From an uncultured Ferrovibrio sp. (GTDB taxonomy: Bacteria; Pseudomonadota; Alphaproteobacteria; Ferrovibrionales; Ferrovibrionaceae): 64,000 nt of DNA. This document shows, piece by piece, positions 61,245 to 64,000 of the stretch; within the stretch, counting starts at the first letter, position 1, and each line of letters opens with the position of its first letter. Location of the stretch: the NCBI RefSeq assembly GCF_937960835.1, contig NZ_CALGPC010000003.1:62001-126000 (forward strand). The letters are read 5' to 3'. The notes below the pieces were generated by a model. The model was not told the origin of the DNA and made no database searches. It worked only from the letters and a program-made list of their open reading frames with translations. The position numbers were made by a program, and so were the translations under genes.

Positions 61245-63800
61245 CTATTCGGCTGCTTCGATATTCCGGGCAAGCACTTCGCGCTTGCCGACATGGTTGG
61301 CGGCGCCGACCACGCCTTCCTTCTCCATGCGCTCCATGATGCGGGCGGCGCGGTTATAGCCAATCTGCAGGTGGCGCTGGATAAAGGAGGTCGACGCCTT
61401 GCGCTCGCGGCAGACCAGCGCAACAGCCTGATCGTAGAGCGCGTCTTCCTCGCCGCCCTCGCCGCCGGTGCCCGGCATACCGAACTTGCCGCCATCGGGA
61501 TCAGCAGTGACGGCCTCGACATAGACCGGTTCGGCCTGATCCTTCAAGGTCTTCACCACGCGCTCGACTTCCTCGTCGGAGACGAAGGGGCCGTGGACAC
61601 GCTGGATGCGGCCCGCGCCCGGCATGAACAGCATATCGCCCATGCCCAGCAACTGCTCGGCGCCCTGCTCGCCCAGAATGGTGCGGCTGTCGATCTTCGA
61701 CGTCACCTGGAACGAGATGCGGGTGGGGAAATTGGCCTTGATCGTGCCAGTAATGACGTCCACCGAGGGACGCTGGGTCGCCATGATCAGGTGGATGCCG
61801 GCCGCGCGCGCCATCTGCGCCAGGCGCTGAATGGCGGCTTCGATCTCCTTGCCGGCGACCAGCATGAGATCGGCCAGTTCGTCAACGATGACCACGATGA
61901 AGGGCAGCGGCGAAAGATCGATCGGCCGCTCTTCATACATCGGCTTGCCGGTTTCCGGATCGAAGCCGGTCTGCACGGTGCGGCCAAGCTTCTCGCCCTT
62001 GGCACGGGCCTGCGCCAGGCGCTCGTTGTAGCTGGCAATGTTGCGCACGCCGAGCTCCGACATCTTGCGATAGCGGTCCTCCATCTCGCGCACGGTCCAT
62101 TTCAGCGCCACAACCGCCTTGCCCGGCTCGGTCACCACCGGCGCCAGCAGATGCGGAATGCCGTCATAGACGGAGAGTTCCAGCATCTTCGGATCGACCA
62201 TGATGAAGCGGCACTGATCCGGGGTCAGCCGGTAGAGCAGCGACAGGATCATGGTGTTGATCGCCACCGACTTGCCCGAACCGGTGGTACCGGCAACGAG
62301 CAGATGCGGCATCTTGGCGAGATCGGCGATGATCGGCGCGCCACCGATATCCTTGCCCAGCGCCAGGCCGAGCTTGTTCGATGAGGCCTCGAATTCGGCC
62401 GAGGCCAGCAACTCGCGCAGATAAACCGTTTCGCGCTTGGCATTGGGCAACTCGATGCCGATGGCGTTGCGCCCAGGGATGACCGCAACGCGGGCCGAAA
62501 GCGCGCTCATCGAGCGGGCAATATCGTCAGAGAGCCCGATCACACGGCTGGACTTGGTGCCGGGCGCGGGCTCAAGCTCATACAGCGTGACCACCGGACC
62601 GGGACGGACCTTGGTGATCTCGCCCTGCACGCCGAATTCGTTCAACACCGATTCGAGCATGCGCGCATTCTGCTCCAGCGCATCCTCGTTGATCTTCTCA
62701 CGCGCCGAATCCGCCGGCGGCGGCTTCAGCAGCGACAATTCCGGCAGTTCGAAATCGCCTTCGCCCAGTTTGAGCGAGGTCTGCGCCTCGCGGGCAGCGC
62801 GGCTGCCGGTCTTGGGCTTCTCGATGCGGCGGGTGACGCGGCCCTCATCCGCCTTCTTGGCGGCGGGCAGGCGCGGCAAGTCCTCGTCCTCATCCAGGGT
62901 TTCGTCCAGATCCTCCTGATCGGCGTAATCCTCGTCGTCCTCAGCCGCAGCACGGCTGCTGCGGCGCAGGCTGGGCTCGGATTGCCGCAGCACGGGCTCG
63001 TCCTCGTCATCGCGGCGCGAAAAGATGGAGCGCAGGCGCTCGAAAAAGCCGCCCACCACCTCCGGCGCTTCCTGGCCCGCGCGGGCCACCGCCTTGCCGC
63101 CGCGATAAAGCCCTTGAGCGGCAAGCCCCGTAGTGGCCGCAGCGCCCAGGCCAAGGCCGGCGCCCATGCGGCGCCATTCATTCAGCGACAGGCCCGAAGC
63201 GAAATAGAAAGCCAAAACCGCGAAGCCAAAGCACAGCACGGCCGGCAGCACCGCCGACATCGGCAGGCCGAAGGTCACGCCGAGCGGCACAAGCTGCTGA
63301 TAGAGAATGAAATCGCCAAGAATGCCGCCAAGACCAGTGCGCAGGCTCCAGACCGCCGGTACCGGCAAGGCGGCGGCAAAGCTTGCAAACAGCAGCAGCG
63401 TCAGCGGTACCAGCGCAACGTTGAGCCACCAGCGCGGCAGGCCACGATGGGAAACGATGCGAAAGCCCCAGGTGGCGAACAGCAGCACCATCAGCCAGGC
63501 CGAAAGGCCCAGCGTCTGCAGCAGGACGTCGGAGATATAGGCGCCCGGCAGGCCGAGCCAGTTCTGGGGTGCCTGCGGCGTGGCGTGATTGAAGTTCGGA
63601 TCGGTGGGGTTGAAGGTGGCCAAGGCCAGCGCCAGCAGGAAGCTGAAACCAAGCAGCAGCACGCCGCTGCCCTCGGCGGCGCGGCGACGCAGGAAATCGT
63701 CGAAGCCATCCGGAAAAAACCGCGCCTTCTTCTTCGACCTGGAAGCCATACCCTTCCTCGCCGCTTTTGCCATGACCCCATTAACCATACGAACAGACAT
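61245..63800 (-). CDS. ftsK: DNA translocase FtsK
   Basis: 851 residues. Septal DNA pump that aligns chromosome ends and activates XerCD (xerC at 39058). Four N-terminal helices (about residues 45-205), an acidic and charged linker (about 260-340), and the motor: VAGTTGSGKSVAINTM Walker A, FIVVIVDELADLMLV Walker B, MATQRPSVDVITG, ending in the gamma winged-helix domain (SFIQRHLQIGYNRAARIMERME) that reads KOPS. It is the shorter-linker alphaproteobacterial form. Confidence 0.96.
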   Translation of the reverse strand: MSVRMVNGVMAKAARKGMASRSKKKARFFPDGFDDFLRRRAAEGSGVLLLGFSFLLALALATFNPTDPNFNHATPQAPQNWLGLPGAYISDVLLQTLGLSAWLMVLLFATWGFRIVSHRGLPRWWLNVALVPLTLLLFASFAAALPVPAVWSLRTGLGGILGDFILYQQLVPLGVTFGLPMSAVLPAVLCFGFAVLAFYFASGLSLNEWRRMGAGLGLGAAATTGLAAQGLYRGGKAVARAGQEAPEVVGGFFERLRSIFSRRDDEDEPVLRQSEPSLRRSSRAAAEDDEDYADQEDLDETLDEDEDLPRLPAAKKADEGRVTRRIEKPKTGSRAAREAQTSLKLGEGDFELPELSLLKPPPADSAREKINEDALEQNARMLESVLNEFGVQGEITKVRPGPVVTLYELEPAPGTKSSRVIGLSDDIARSMSALSARVAVIPGRNAIGIELPNAKRETVYLRELLASAEFEASSNKLGLALGKDIGGAPIIADLAKMPHLLVAGTTGSGKSVAINTMILSLLYRLTPDQCRFIMVDPKMLELSVYDGIPHLLAPVVTEPGKAVVALKWTVREMEDRYRKMSELGVRNIASYNERLAQARAKGEKLGRTVQTGFDPETGKPMYEERPIDLSPLPFIVVIVDELADLMLVAGKEIEAAIQRLAQMARAAGIHLIMATQRPSVDVITGTIKANFPTRISFQVTSKIDSRTILGEQGAEQLLGMGDMLFMPGAGRIQRVHGPFVSDEEVERVVKTLKDQAEPVYVEAVTADPDGGKFGMPGTGGEGGEEDALYDQAVALVCRERKASTSFIQRHLQIGYNRAARIMERMEKEGVVGAANHVGKREVLARNIEAAE

Positions 63801-63844
63801 AAAACCGGGCCGGGACAGACTCTTCCGCCCCAGCTTGCCAGAAT

Positions 63845-64000
63845 CTAACGCCCGAGAGTGTTACTGAATCGTTGAAGCGCCAGCTTGGTGGTCTCCACAT
63901 CGGCCACCAAGGCCAGCCGAAGATACGGTTTTCCGGCTTTTTCGCCGTTATTCTCGGGCCGGGTCAGATAGCCGCCGGGCAAGGCCCGGATGCCAGCCTC
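63845..64000 (-). CDS. Class I/II aminotransferase, C-terminal end (cut by window edge)
   Basis: The last 51 residues of a reverse-strand gene running off the window end. The stretch AGIRALPGGYLTRPEN and KPYLRLALVADVETT is the typical C-terminal strand pattern of aspartate-family PLP aminotransferases, most like succinyldiaminopimelate transaminase (DapC-type). The rest of the gene is outside the window. It ends 44 bases upstream of the ftsK start on the same strand. Confidence 0.75.
   Translation of the reverse strand, partial: EAGIRALPGGYLTRPENNGEKAGKPYLRLALVADVETTKLALQRFSNTLGR

Overview
The window reads as chromosomal DNA of a free-living, aerobic, GC-rich alphaproteobacterium, probably of the Rhodospirillales type. 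The basis is the Tol-Pal, ruvCAB and yebC order, a PAS_5-family protein, alphaproteobacterial-style 6S RNA beside zapA, membrane-anchored cytochrome c, an odh/suc operon and a glutathione-dependent formaldehyde pathway. Genus cannot be fixed from sequence reading alone. No rRNA, tRNA, CRISPR array, transposase or prophage was seen.

Layout. 1-5940 (minus strand): ruvC-ruvA-ruvB-ybgC-tolQ-tolR-tolA-tolB with yebC in front, covering Holliday junction processing and the cell-envelope division machine. 6210-12922: PAS protein, Fe-S uracil-DNA glycosylase, YmdB-like phosphoesterase, 5-formyl-THF cyclo-ligase, 6S RNA (not protein-coding, easily missed), zapA, a coiled-coil protein, a TauE/SafE permease, an acyl-CoA synthetase and a 54-residue YdcH protein. 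13074-19360: ubiX, a TIGR02444 protein, a second YdcH gene, then a rearranged block (14544-15751) bounded by a duplicated 144-bp segment and holding a copied ubiX fragment, a Phd-like antitoxin and the stump of its probable nucleotidyltransferase partner. Beyond it lie a glycogen-debranching-type enzyme and a GT4 glycosyltransferase. 19361-25056: Tat flavin amine oxidase, exported esterase divergent from an OhrR-type regulator, pheA-kdsB, cytochrome c.

25092-34859 is one plus-strand transport operon: hisN-like phosphatase, two paralogous YejA-type binding proteins separated by an acetyltransferase, yejB, yejE, yejF and a GhrA-like reductase. 34888-40915: lipoprotein, priA, fsa, DUF484-xerC, DUF3750 protein. 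40916-42907 is the most interesting locus: a structured leader, a 29-residue open reading frame ending in its only cysteine, a DUF692 (MNIO) enzyme and its DUF2063 partner. This looks like a small RiPP (modified peptide) cluster with an unfamiliar precursor.

42921-48759: M20 amidohydrolase, small protein and MFS carrier, then a Tat lipoprotein hydrolase, an EamA carrier and a GNAT protein. 48835-56604: sucC-sucD-sucA-sucB-lpd, the lower TCA cycle from 2-oxoglutarate to succinate. 56825-64000: LolA-like carrier, YbjQ protein, alpha/beta hydrolase behind a TetR-type palindrome, frmA-fghA, ftsK, and the end of an aminotransferase gene that leaves the window.
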